This document shows, piece after piece, positions 28,501 to 40,500 of a stretch of 64,000 nt of DNA. The position numbers were made by a program, and so were the translations under genes. Numbering within the stretch: the first letter of the stretch is position 1; each line of letters opens with the position of its first letter. The notes beneath the pieces were generated by a model. It ran no database searches. It was not told the DNA's origin and worked only from the letters and a program-made list of their open reading frames with translations. The stretch spans positions 247,550-311,549 of the forward strand of contig JAVSML010024367.1 in the NCBI GenBank assembly GCA_038503035.1. Direction: 5' to 3'. The stretch comes from Crocodylus rhombifer. Lineage: Eukaryota; Chordata; Crocodylia; Crocodylidae.

Positions 28501-31500
28501 AGGTCCCTTCCAACCCTAGAAACTATGAAACGCCTCCAGACTTCAGGTTGGGGAGGACAGGGTTAGAGAGCTCCTGGAGGGGCTGGATGTGTTCAAATCA
28601 GCGGGTCCAGATGCTCTCCACCCCAGGGTGTTGAGGGAGCTAAGCAGGGGTTATTGCAGGGCCCTTGGCACAGCTTTATGAGTGCTTGTGGTGCTCAGGC
28701 CAGGTGCTGGATGATTGGAAGGTAGCCAACATGGTCCCCATCTTTAAAAAAGGGAGGAGGGAGGACCCAGGACCCAGGCAACTATAGGCCCGTCAGTCTT
28801 ACCTCAATCCTGGGGAAACTCTTTGAGAAGATCATCATGGAGCAAATCTGTGATGGGCCGGCCTCAGAGATGATGCTCAAGGGCAACCAGCATGGTTTCA
28901 TTAGGGGCAGGTCATATCAGACCAACCTGATTGCCTTTTATGATCACGTCACAAAAGCCTTGGATGCAGGTGTTTCCATGGATGTAGTCTTTCTGGACTT
29001 CAGCAAGGCATTTGACACCATCTCCAACCCCATCCTCTTTAAGAAATTGGGTGACTGTGGCATTGATGCCTACAGTCAGATGGATTGCAGATTGGCTGAA
29101 GGGTCGCACTCAGAGGGTGGTGGTGGATGGGTCATATTCGACCTGGGGAGAAGTGGGCAGCAGAGTCCCCCAGGGCTTGGTCCTTGGGCCCGCGCTGTTC
29201 AATCTCTTTATCAGCGATTTGGATGATGGGGTAAAAAGCACCCTGTTTAAATTTGCTGATGATACCAAAATTTGGGGTGAGGTGAGCACGCTAGTAGGGA
29301 GGGAGCAAGAACTGGATAGGTTACAGGGGTGGGCTAGCAGGGTGCTGCACTTGGGCAGTAGTAACCAGCAGCACACTTATAAGATGGGCTGACAATGTGA
29401 GGTCACAGTTGGCAGGGCTAACCAGATCTTGTCGTGCATCCACAGGTGTATCTTTAGCAGGGCCAAGGAGGTGATCCTCCCCCTCTATGGTCAGGCCACA
29501 GCTGGAGTACTGTGTCCAGTTCTGTGTGCCCCACTTCAGGAGGGATGTGGACAACATTGAGAGGGTCCAGAGGAGGGCCACCCACACGATCCGGGGACAG
29601 CAGGGCAGACCCTACAATGAGAGACTGCGGGACCTGAACCTGTTCAGCCTTCACAAGAGAAGGCTGAGGGGGGACCTGGTGACCGTCTATAAACTCACTA
29701 GGGGGGACCAGAAGGGTTTGGAAGAGACCTTGTTTCCCCTAGCACCCTGTGGCATAACAAGGAATAACAGCCACAAGTTGTTGGAGAGCAGGTTTAGATT
29801 AGAGATCCATAAGAACAACTTCACAGTTAGGGTGGCTAGGATCTGGAACCAACTTCCAAGGGAAGTGGTGCTGGCTCCTACCCTGGGAGTCTTTAAGAGG
29901 AGGCTTGATGCCTACCTAGATGGGATCATTTGAGCCCAGTTTTTTTTTTCTCCTGCCCTGGCAGGGGGTTGGACTTGAAGATCTATAAGGTCCCTTCTGA
30001 CCCTACTTCTATGATTCTATAATAATGCAGTGTGTGATGATTTTCTATGACATATGGATTACTTACTGCATTTTCTAGTCTTGCACCAAAATTAAATGAA
30101 TGACTGAATGAATGATTTCAGCAAAGAGGTAAAGAACAATGCAAGCAGATCATAACTGCATTAACAATACCCTGTAGCACAGCTCTGTGTATTCACAATA
30201 GATATATTTAAATAGGAAATGCACCAAATTTAGAGGAAGCACATTATGTAAAAGAGCCATATTGATTGCTCAGAGCTCCAATATGAAGCTGGAGATAGGC
30301 CTGTTGAGAGTCTCTGGGTTAGGATCAAAGTGGACAGCACTGGCGATGCATAGGGGGTGCACGTGGGTGCACATGCACCCCCCTCAGCTTGGTAGTGCAC
30401 TCCCTGCAAAAAGCACTGCCGACACTGCCAGTGGTGCTGTGGTTGCCACTTACCACCCCCGCCACACCTCCACCTGCGGGCAGTCACCATGCCCCCCCAG
30501 CCTCTAAGGGCATGGGTAGCAACATGGGCAGCAGGGAACTCATGAGCAGGATCCCCTGGGAAACCAGACTTAGGAAAGAAATCCCAGACAGCTAGCTGTA
30601 CTTTACTGCTGGCCGCAACTGTGGATTAGGGCTGTGCAAAGCTTTGGTTCACGATTCGATTTGGAGAAGATTTGGCCCAATTCAGAGGCCAAATCTCCAA
30701 ATCCAAATCAAATCACTAGAAGCTTAAAACTTTACGGATCAATTTGGAGCCTCTGAATTGATTCAGAAGATATTTGGAGATTCAGAAGGCAGTCTTTATG
30801 GGGAAACAGAAACTTAGAAGAGGGAGGGGGAGCCAGGGAGGGAGTGGGGGAAGGACTGAGATTTCTAGCTAATCAGTGAATGTGATTTCTCCCTGACTGC
30901 CCTTCCAATCGCAGTGTCTGCGGGGAGGAACATAGAAACAGCATAAAAACTTCTGCATGCAGACTTTTCTGTCCTTTTCCTGAGCAATTTCTGCCTGAAG
31001 AACAATGCCTCAAAGGTATTGTGGGTACTGGCCTGGCTTCCTAGTCTGTGGCCTGCTACTTTTTGCTGTTAGAAAGGATTGGATAGGATATATCTTATCT
31101 TAGCTTAGTTTAGCCTAGCATGTGTCTACTTTCAATTCATTTCTTGGGTTTTTTCCCCAATACTTCTGAAAGAAAAAGCTCAGTGTTATCCTTGGCAGTG
31201 TGATCCATCACTGTGCAGAGCAGCACGCATTGCACATACTCACACACAGAAAAATCAGATATCCATAGAAGAAGAGATTCAGATTATATATAGTAGTTAT
31301 TAATATTATTATAGTTAGTTTACATACAGGCTAAAGAGTACACTGAAGAAGTCAAACAGAAATTCAGATTGAGATTAACACACACAACACAGTAGTCAGA
31401 GTCCTAGAAGAAAATGAAGAAGATATATTATTTTAGGTACACTACACAGAAGACGAACAAGAAGTAGTCATACATTCACATTAATAGCACATCACAGAAG

Positions 31501-34500
31501 ACACCATATATTGTTATTAATCAAGCATAATCAAGAATCATTGTAGCAAATTCTAGTACACATAACACAGAGAGTAAAGCAACATACAGAGAAAAAGTCA
31601 CACAGTCACACACACCTTTTGCAGCACAGGAAAGATTAATATGAAATGGGCTGGACAGGCAAGTGCCAAATCTTCTGGCAGGGGAGGGAATGGGGCTAGA
31701 GGGGTTAGGGAGAGACCAAGAGATGCAAGTTCCTCCCACCCCCAAACAGATGTATCACTGAGCAGCCACGGGGCTTCTGCTGCCAGTGGAAGCAAGGAGG
31801 TAGGAGCAATACCTGATGCCCCTACACCTGCACCACTTCCCCCAATTCCAGAAATAGGCACCAACAGCAGAATCACTGTCTCCTCCACCCCAATGTCATC
31901 TTCCAGTGTGAGCCTCCTGCTGCCAAAGGAGGAGCTGAAGCTGGAACCAGGGGACCTGAGCGCCCTGGCTAAAGCAACTCTGGGGACAGAGGAATCAGTT
32001 TGTGCTCCACACCCCTCAAAGTTCCCCTAGATCCAGCACCTCAGAGGAGGTTGAGGTTGTAGAGGCTTGGGCAACTGGCTCAGCTGAGACAGCTCCTTCT
32101 GCTGTTGTGCCTCAGCCTGCTGAGGAGGGGGATAAGGCAGGATCCCCATCTCCAACCCAGAAGTGGGGAAGTAGTGTAGTGTGGGTATTTTGAGCTGGCA
32201 GATGATCCCAGGTTTGCTATCTGCCAGCACTGCCAAAAGGCAGATCAGCTTGCACAAGGAAGTGAAACACTTCACTATCACAGCGATGTTGCTGCATCTC
32301 AGGAGACAGCACCCCCTTGCCCTTCTTCCTGCTCAACCTGGCACCAGTGCAAGCATGCCCAAAGGGAAGTCCCCCACTTATTCCAAAGCCCCCGTCCCCT
32401 GCAAAGCAGAGGCAGTCCACCCTGAAACAGTGGAGGAAAGCTGCAGACAGAAGGGGACACATTTCCAAGGTGAGCAATATCACCCAGACCATTGGGGAGA
32501 TGCTTGTTCTGGATAGCCAGCCATCTCCCTAGTTGAGTGGCCAGGGTTCAGTCAGCTCGTGGCGCTTGTGGCCCCATCATACCAAGTGCCCACATGCACC
32601 ACCTTCAGCAGGACGATGGTGCCGTCCCTGCATGAGGCATGCAGGGAATACTAGAGGGAGAAGCTGCATAAGGCAGGGATGCAGGTAGCCCTACATTTCA
32701 CCTCTGATTTCTGGAGCAGGCTGGGGATCATGCTTACATCTCCCTCACAGGGCACTGGTGTAATCAGTCAGGCCATTGGTGGGCTCTCCTCCAAGCTGAG
32801 GTGCTGGAAAGTCTCACACAGCAAGAGAGATCATGGAGGACATGAACCACATGGTACAGGGTGGCTTGTTGGGCAGGTCAAGCTCACTTGCGGGTTCATG
32901 GTCACTGACAACAGGGCCAATATGGTCAAGGTTGTCCATGATGCCAACTTTGTTGGCATCTGCTGTGTAGCACACAGGCTGCACGTCATAATCTGAGACA
33001 CCTTGGAGGGGAACAGGGCTACTGGTGATGGCACTGTCACCACTACCACTACCAGCCAGCTGATTTCAAAATGCAGGAAGGTGGCAGGCTACTTCCACCA
33101 CAGCCTCAAGGGAGCAAGATGCTGTGGAAGAAACAGGAAAAGCTGATCGTCCTGCAGCATAAAATCATGCAGGACGTGGAGACTCAGTGGAACTCCATAT
33201 ACCTGATGCTCAAAAAGCTGGTGGAGCAACGGAAGGCCATCCATGAGATGGCCTTGCTTGGGGAGATTGGGATCAGTGTCTCCCTTAACAGTGGGATACC
33301 ATCTCCCAGTTCTTGGTTGTCCTCAAGCCCTTCTTGAAAGCCACTGAGACCCTCAGCACTGGTGATGCCCTCCTTAGCCAGGTGATCCCCCTAGTTAGTG
33401 AACTGGAAAACTAAATGGAGAAGTTCCAGGGGATCAACATTCCTGGCTGGAGCAAGCCACTGTCACCAGATATGCAGGCACTGGCGAGGCAGCTGAAGGA
33501 GGGCATCAGGAGATGGCTGGATCCCTTGCAGTCCAGTACAGTCCACATGCTGGTGTGTATGTGTGACCTGAGGGTGAGGGGGAGCATGTGCACTGGCAGC
33601 ACCAAAACTCTCGATGACTGGACAGAGGTGCTGGTCAACAAAGTCAGGGAGGGAAGAGGTGAGGGGATGTGGAAGAGGGGGCACCACCACTGGCACCAGC
33701 ACTAGCCAGTCTCCTCCATGCCAGCCACTGCTAATGTGCCAAGGGCATGGCTTCAATGCTGGGGTTAAAACACACCAAACCCCAGCCTCAGGCAGGTAGT
33801 GCCAACGCTTCAGTAGCTACCTATCTCGCCAAGGATGTGGTGCCACTGGACTGCGACCCCTTGACCTACTGAGGAAGCTGCAGCCAGATGTGGTGGGATC
33901 AGCTGTCCAGCAGATTGCAGCATGTCAGAATTCCACTGTCTAAACTATAGCGAGTCCTGTACCTAGGAGGCTGATGAAGTGAAAAGTGGTTTGTAATTTG
34001 ATCCCTCTCAGGATCAGGCCTGAGATACTGGAGGCAGAGTGGTTTTTTGGTGAGGAACGTGCCCCCACAGGTAGTTGGGAAGTGTTATCTTTGATAGATT
34101 CTGGTATGCAGTTTGTGGGGGTACTGGAGATAGTTGGCAGGTTTTGTGTTTTGAGCTGTGGGAAGTTGGCTTCAGTTCTGGTGATGAGGTTAGGTGCTTG
34201 TTTGAATGTACATACCACTTTTCAGAGCTGAGCCTATGAACTGCACTTCATCAGCCTTCTAGGTAGTGGGTACAGAAACTCATGGACTCAATATACACAG
34301 TGAAATTCTGGCACACTGTGACCTGCTGGATATCTGACTCCCCAGGTACCACTCCAATTTTACCTGCGCCGCTACCCCACCCCAGCCTGTCCCTCACTCC
34401 CTGATGCCTCCATTTCCATTTTCACTTACTGGCATTCTTGCCTGCACTGTGTGCCAGGCCAGCCTCTGGCTTTTTTACTGTTCCTTCCAGGACCAGCAGA

Positions 34501-37500
34501 CACACCAATTACAGGTGCTTCCTCAGCCTGACAAAGAGTTTTTCAACCCAAAACTTGCTAAAATATATTTATCTACTTTCATAGTTTCTAGGGTCGGAAG
34601 GGATCTGAGTAGATCATCTAGTCCAACCCCCTGCCATGGCAGGAAAGAGTACTGGGGTCAAACGACCCCAGCAAGGTGTTCATCTAACCTCCTCTTAAAG
34701 ACCCCCAGGGTAGGAGCCAGCACCATTTCTCTTGGAAGTTGGTTCCAGACCCTAGCCGCCCTAACTGTGAAGTAGCACCTCCTGATATCTAGCCTAAACC
34801 TACCCTCTGCCAGCTTGTGACCATTATTCCTGGTCACCCCAGCAGTGCTCGGGGGAGCAGGGACTTCCCCAGTGCCTGCTGATCCCCCCTGACTAGTTTG
34901 TAACAGGCCACTAGATCCCGCCTCAGTCTTCTCTTCTGGAGGCTGAACAGGTTCAGATCCTGTAGCCTCTCCTCATAGGGCCTGCCCTGCTGCCCCCTGA
35001 TCATGCGAGTGGCCCTCCTCTGGACCCTCTCCATGTTGTCCACATCCCTCTTGAAGTGCAGTGCCCAGAACTGGATGCAGTACTCCAACTGCGGCCTGAC
35101 CAGTGCCGCATAGAGGGGGAGGATCACCTCCTTGCACCTGCTCGAGATGCATCTGTGGATGCATGACAAGGTACGGTTGGCCTTCCTGACTGCATCCCCA
35201 CACTGCCTGCCCATGTTCATCGTGGAGTCAATGATGATTCCAAGATCCTTTTCTGCCTCTGTACTGACAATAAGGGAGTTCCCCAACCTGTAGGTATGGT
35301 GCCAGTTGTTCCTCCCCAGGTGCACCACTTTGCACTTGTCAGTGTTGAATCCCATCCTGTTCTCATCCACCCACCCTTGTAACCTGTCTAGGTCCGACTG
35401 TAGCCTATTGCTCCCTTCTAGAGTGCCCACATCCCCACACATCTTAGTGTCATCAGCAAATTTGAACAGAGTGCTTTTTACCCCCTCGTCCAAGTTGCTG
35501 ATGAAGATGTTGAACAGTGCAGGCCTGAAGACGGAGCCCTGCAGAACCCCACTGCCCACATCCCTCCAGGCTGAAAATGTCCCATCTACTCTCTGGGTGC
35601 AGCTCTCCAGCCAGTTGGCAAGCCAGTTGACTGTGTGGGTGTCAACACCATAGTCCCCCAGTTTCTTAATGAGAACAGGATGAGAGACAGTGCTGAAGGC
35701 CTTCCGAAAGTCCAGGAAGACTATGTCCACTGCTACCCCTGCATCTAATGATTTGGTTATCTGATCATAGAAGGCCACCAGGTTGGTCTGACAGGACCTG
35801 CCACTGATGAACCTGTGTTGGTTGCCCCTAAGCATGAAATCCCCTGCTGGCCCCTCATGGATGTGTGCCAGCATAATTTTCTCAAACAGCTTGCCTAGGA
35901 TAGAAGTAAGACTAACTGGCCTATAGTTTCCCGGGTACTCCTTCTTCCCCTTTTTGAAGATGGGAACCACGTTGGCTCTCTTCCAGTCCTCTGGCACCAC
36001 ACCAGAGCACCAGTAGCCCTACTAAAAGGTACCAGATTGACTTACCTGTTGTCAGGTAAAGTGATGGACTGGAGTGAGGTTGTAGGGGAGGAGGACACCT
36101 CACTGGGGCACACCTGAACACAGACACGGTGTCACCCACCCATGTAACAAGTTTTGCCTGCCTGCGGCCAGAGGTACAGGGCCCCAGAACCCAGACTCCC
36201 CCCTTCACCTATCTCCTTGACAGCTGTCAGGCTTCATGGCCATAGCAGGGCCTAGCAGGCCTGCAGTTTTCACCCCCTTGTGCCTTAACATACACACAGA
36301 GTGTCACCTTTCATGAGTTTTGCTTGTCAGTAGTTTGAGGTGCAGTTTCCCAGACACCCCTGTACCTATCTCCTTGGAACTTGGCAGGCTTTGTGGCCTT
36401 AGAAAGGGCTACCATCCCTGTAGTTTTCACCCCACTGTAGCTTAACACACACGCATGACATGAGTTTTGCTTTCAATAGTTTGAGGTGCAGTTTCCCAGA
36501 AACCACTGCACCTAACTCCTTGAAACCTGGCTACCATCCCTGCAAGTTCCACCTGAATCAGCAAAAACATGACAAAGTTATAGATAATTCATTGAATCCC
36601 CATTATACACAATGGCTGAAGATCTGAATTGGCACCAAATCTTCTGAAGACAATTCAGCCAAACTGAATCAGAAAAGTGATCCAAATCAAATCGCTGGCA
36701 TCTGAATCAGCCAAATCCAAATCGAATAGTTCTATATTCATACAGGCCTACTAAGGACTACAAATCCCAGAGTACCCAGAAGCCCTACTGAGAATGCAGG
36801 AACAAAGCATCCCAATGCCCAGGAAAACTAGCAACTATGGTAGAAGACAAGCTTGGCTTAGCAGGGAACTCTTAAGTAAACTAAATCACAAAAAGGAAGC
36901 TTATAAGAAGTGGAATAACCAGGGAAGTATATAAGAGCATTGCACAGGTATGCAGGGATGAGGTCAGGAAGGCCAAAGGGCAACTGGAGGTGCAGCTAGT
37001 AAGGGCTGTGAAGGGTAACAACAAGGGTTTCTATAAGTATGTCAGTAGCAAGAGGAGGATCTGGTAAAGTGTGGGTCCCTTACTGATTGGGGAAGGCAAC
37101 CTTGTGACAGAGGATGCAGAAAAGGCTGAAGTGCTCATGCCTTTTTTCCCTCAGTCTTCACAGGCAAGGTCAGATACCAGACTATTGCAACAGGCAGCAA
37201 AGTTTGGTGAGGCAGTGAGCAGCCCTCAGTGGTGAAAGAACAGGCTAGGGACTACTTAGAAAAGATGTACATGTACAAGTCAATAGAGCCAGATGGGATG
37301 CACCCAAGAGTGCTGAGGGAGTTGGCTGATGTGATTGCACAGCCATTGGCCATCATCTTTGAAAACTCATGGTGGTCAAGGGAGGTCCCAGATGATTGGA
37401 AAAGGGTAAACATAGTGCCCATATTAAGAAAGACAAAAAAGAGGATCCAGGGAACAACAAACTAGTCGGCCTCACCTCAGTCCCTGGAAAAATTATGGAG

Positions 37501-40500
37501 CAGATCCTCAAGGAATCTATTTCTAAGCACTAGAAGGAGAAAAAGGTGATTAGAAATAGTCAGCATGGATTCAACGGGCAGGTAATGCTCAAGCAACCTG
37601 ACTGCATTCTATGATGAGATGACTGGTTCCGTGGATGCGGGGTGTAGCAAAACCCCCCATTTTTCTTTTTTTTTAATACACACACATATATATTTATGAT
37701 AGATATGCATTCCCTTCCCCAATTATTTCTGGCTTTTCTTTCTCTCCCTCTCTATTCCCTATAGACAAGCATAAGTGAGCTCAGACTTAGAATAAGCTTT
37801 AACATTTTTATTTTGGTAGCAAGATTTTGGTTTTTTGTACCATCCAAGTTAGGAACTTACCTGTGTGTATGTGTAGGTGAGTTGTATGTGTGAACTGGTG
37901 AGAGAGAGAAAGAGAGAGAGAGAGAGAGTGTGTGTGTGTGCACGCACGCGCATGAATTGGTGATAGGTATGCATATGCCTAGGCTGGTTTGGATATGTAT
38001 GTGTCTGAGCTGGTAGTGTGTGTGTGTATGCACCTAACTGATGTGTGTGTTTGTATATGTGCAATTGTGTCACACCCTCCTGTCTAACAGCGCAATATTG
38101 AGAGTTGGCCTGACCCCACAGGGCAACAGGGAAACCAGTGAACATGGTATACCTTGATTTTAGCAAGGCTTTTGATATAGTCTCACAAAACATTCTTGCA
38201 GGCAAGCTAAGGATGTACAGGCTGGATGAAAGGAGTGTAAGGTGGATAGAAAATTGGCTTGAGCATCAGGCTCAGAGGGTAGTAATCAATGATTCAATAT
38301 CTGGTTGGCAGCCAGTAGCAAGCGGAGTGCCCCAGGAGTCTGTCCTGGAGCTGATTTTGTTCCATGTCTTCATCACCGACCTGGAAGATGGTATAGAATG
38401 CACCCTTCGCAAGTCTGCAGATAACACCAAGCTGGGGGGACTAGTAGATACACTGGCAGGTAAGGCTAGGATTCAGAGAGACCTAGACAAGTTGGAGGAC
38501 TGGGCCAAAAGGAATCTCATGTGGTTCAACAAGTACAAGTACAAAGTCCTGCACTGAGGACAGAACAATCCCATGCACCAGTACAGGCTGGGAGTTGACT
38601 CACTGGGCAGCAGCTTCGCAGTAAAGGACCTGATGGTTACAGTGGACAATAAGCTGAATATGAGCCAGCAGTGTCCCCTTGTTGCCAATAAAGCTAATGG
38701 CATACTGGACTGCATTGGTAGGTGTGCTGCCAGTAGGTCAAGGGAAGTGATTATTCCCCTCTATTCAGCACTGGTGAGGCCACATCTGGAGTACTGTGTT
38801 CAGTTTTGGGCCCCCCAACAGCAGCAGTCTCCCGCCCGCAGTGATGCACGGGGCATCCCCGTGACTGGGAGCTTTGTCAGCTGATGGGGCTCCCAGACAC
38901 AGGAGTCCTTGGCCACATGTTCAATTGGATAGGAAGCAGCTGCATGATAGGAAGCAGCTACAAAGTTATTACATATTTTGTGGAATAATCTTGTAGCTTA
39001 TTCCTTTTTTTATCATGCTATTAATTGACTGAACATGTGGCTGGGTGACCACTGCTGAGAAGTCCTTAACCATGCCTTAAGTATAATGTGTGGATGGGGC
39101 CTTAGAAACTCAGTTATCCCTGAGTTTCTAGATACCTCCTATATTGTTCATCTAAAATGGGCATTAAAATCCATGTCAACTAGATAGATTTCAGATATGT
39201 TCCATGGCAAGGCCAGCATTTTATGAGCTTAGTCCAGTGGTTATCAACCTTATTGACTCAAGGCACCCATGGAAAATGGCAGCTTTTAGCTTCCACTGTT
39301 TTTTTTAATACAATAAAATTATAAAGCAATTTTGTTGAAAAGAACTCGGGAAGTCCACAACAGGTAAGAAAGTTTTGAACGGTATAGAGTCCTATTTGAA
39401 ATCTTTGAGTTTAGCTTGAGAATCATGCCTGCAAACCTAACAGTGTCAATATTGTGTGGCATCCCCACTGCACTCTTGAAAAGATATCAAGGCTCCCTAG
39501 GGTGCCATGGCATGCTGGTTGAGAATCAGTGAGCACTCAATTCTGCCTTGACAATCATGCCAGATGCATTCTTTTTTTTATCCAGTCTTGTACATAACGT
39601 CTGACTGAATGATCTACCAAATTCTGTTGATTCAATGTTGTCTATAGTACAACACTTTCTTTGCTTGGTTTAAACAGTCTGCCAAGCACAAAACATGAGT
39701 AGTAAGATCCAAAACATCTGATACAACTTTAGTTCCCCTGTATGGCTTTGCCCTGTTATTCTGTTGCTTTTTCATTTCTGTCTGAGATAATGAATGCATT
39801 GACTGCTTAATACTGTATTCCATCTCTCCAAAAACTGATATAGGAAATTAAAAGTAAATTATCTTAAGCCAATTCAGTGAATGTTGATAGGAATATCCAA
39901 ATACATTATTCTTTCTGAAAAGCACAACTAGTCATTATGGACAAACAGATGAAATTACATTTAAAAGCTTGGCTAAGACGAACCTTTTGTGTAACAGTGC
40001 TAGAATAGAATCAAAGCTGTTTTTCTATGACCCTGTCACTGTACACACTGTATTTATTCACATGCTATCACTAACACACCCCTTTCCCCCCCAAATTAGC
40101 CATTCAAAATCAGGGTGTATAATGGAGAAACAGGACCACTGGAACGGTTCTATGTGGGGTTCATGGTGGCATGCAGGAGGGATAGAGTCCACTCCTCAGC
40201 AACACTCAACTGTCTTCTTCCCTCTCTGTTGCTAAATCTTTAATCCTGTCACAGCCACTGCTAAATTGGTAGCAGCTTTTGGCTGATCAGTAAGAAAATA
40301 CAGTATTAAATAGTTAACCATCATCCTTGGTTTCAGTACAGAAACCTCAGAACTTGATTATTTCTATGACAATCAATTGCAGAAAGGAAGAAAAAACAAA
40401 TTAAAATATTTGAAATGTATGGGTGCCTATACACATGCAGTAAGGCTGCTCCTATGTGCTGTAATTGTAGTGTTAAAACAGACTTGATTTATTGAGTCTG

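Larger units (their letters stand above)
30627..36750 (+). mobile_element. hAT DNA transposon (6.1 kb including nested insertions)
   Basis: Left terminus TAGGGCTGTGCAAAGC; right terminus ...TACAGGCCTA, whose reverse complement TAGGCCTGTATG pairs with it. Both subterminal regions carry ATTCGATTTGG. Flanks CTGTGGAT (30619-30626) and CTAAGGAC (36751-36758) match at 5 of 8 bases, a decayed hAT-sized duplication. Inside is a decayed transposase (31641-33945), then a Penelope-like inverted-repeat piece, a CR1, and the hAT 3' region from about 36006. Confidence 0.8.

Noticed and set aside
33961..34010. Possible hammerhead ribozyme (CTGATGA followed by GAAAA)
   Set aside because: The bases between the two core motifs do not form a stem II in either copy, and no stem III/cleavage site fits. 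The two core motifs alone are not enough.
37900..38085. Protein-like frame on the minus strand (37849-38205)
   Set aside because: It derives from the AG/GT microsatellite inside the putative LTR.
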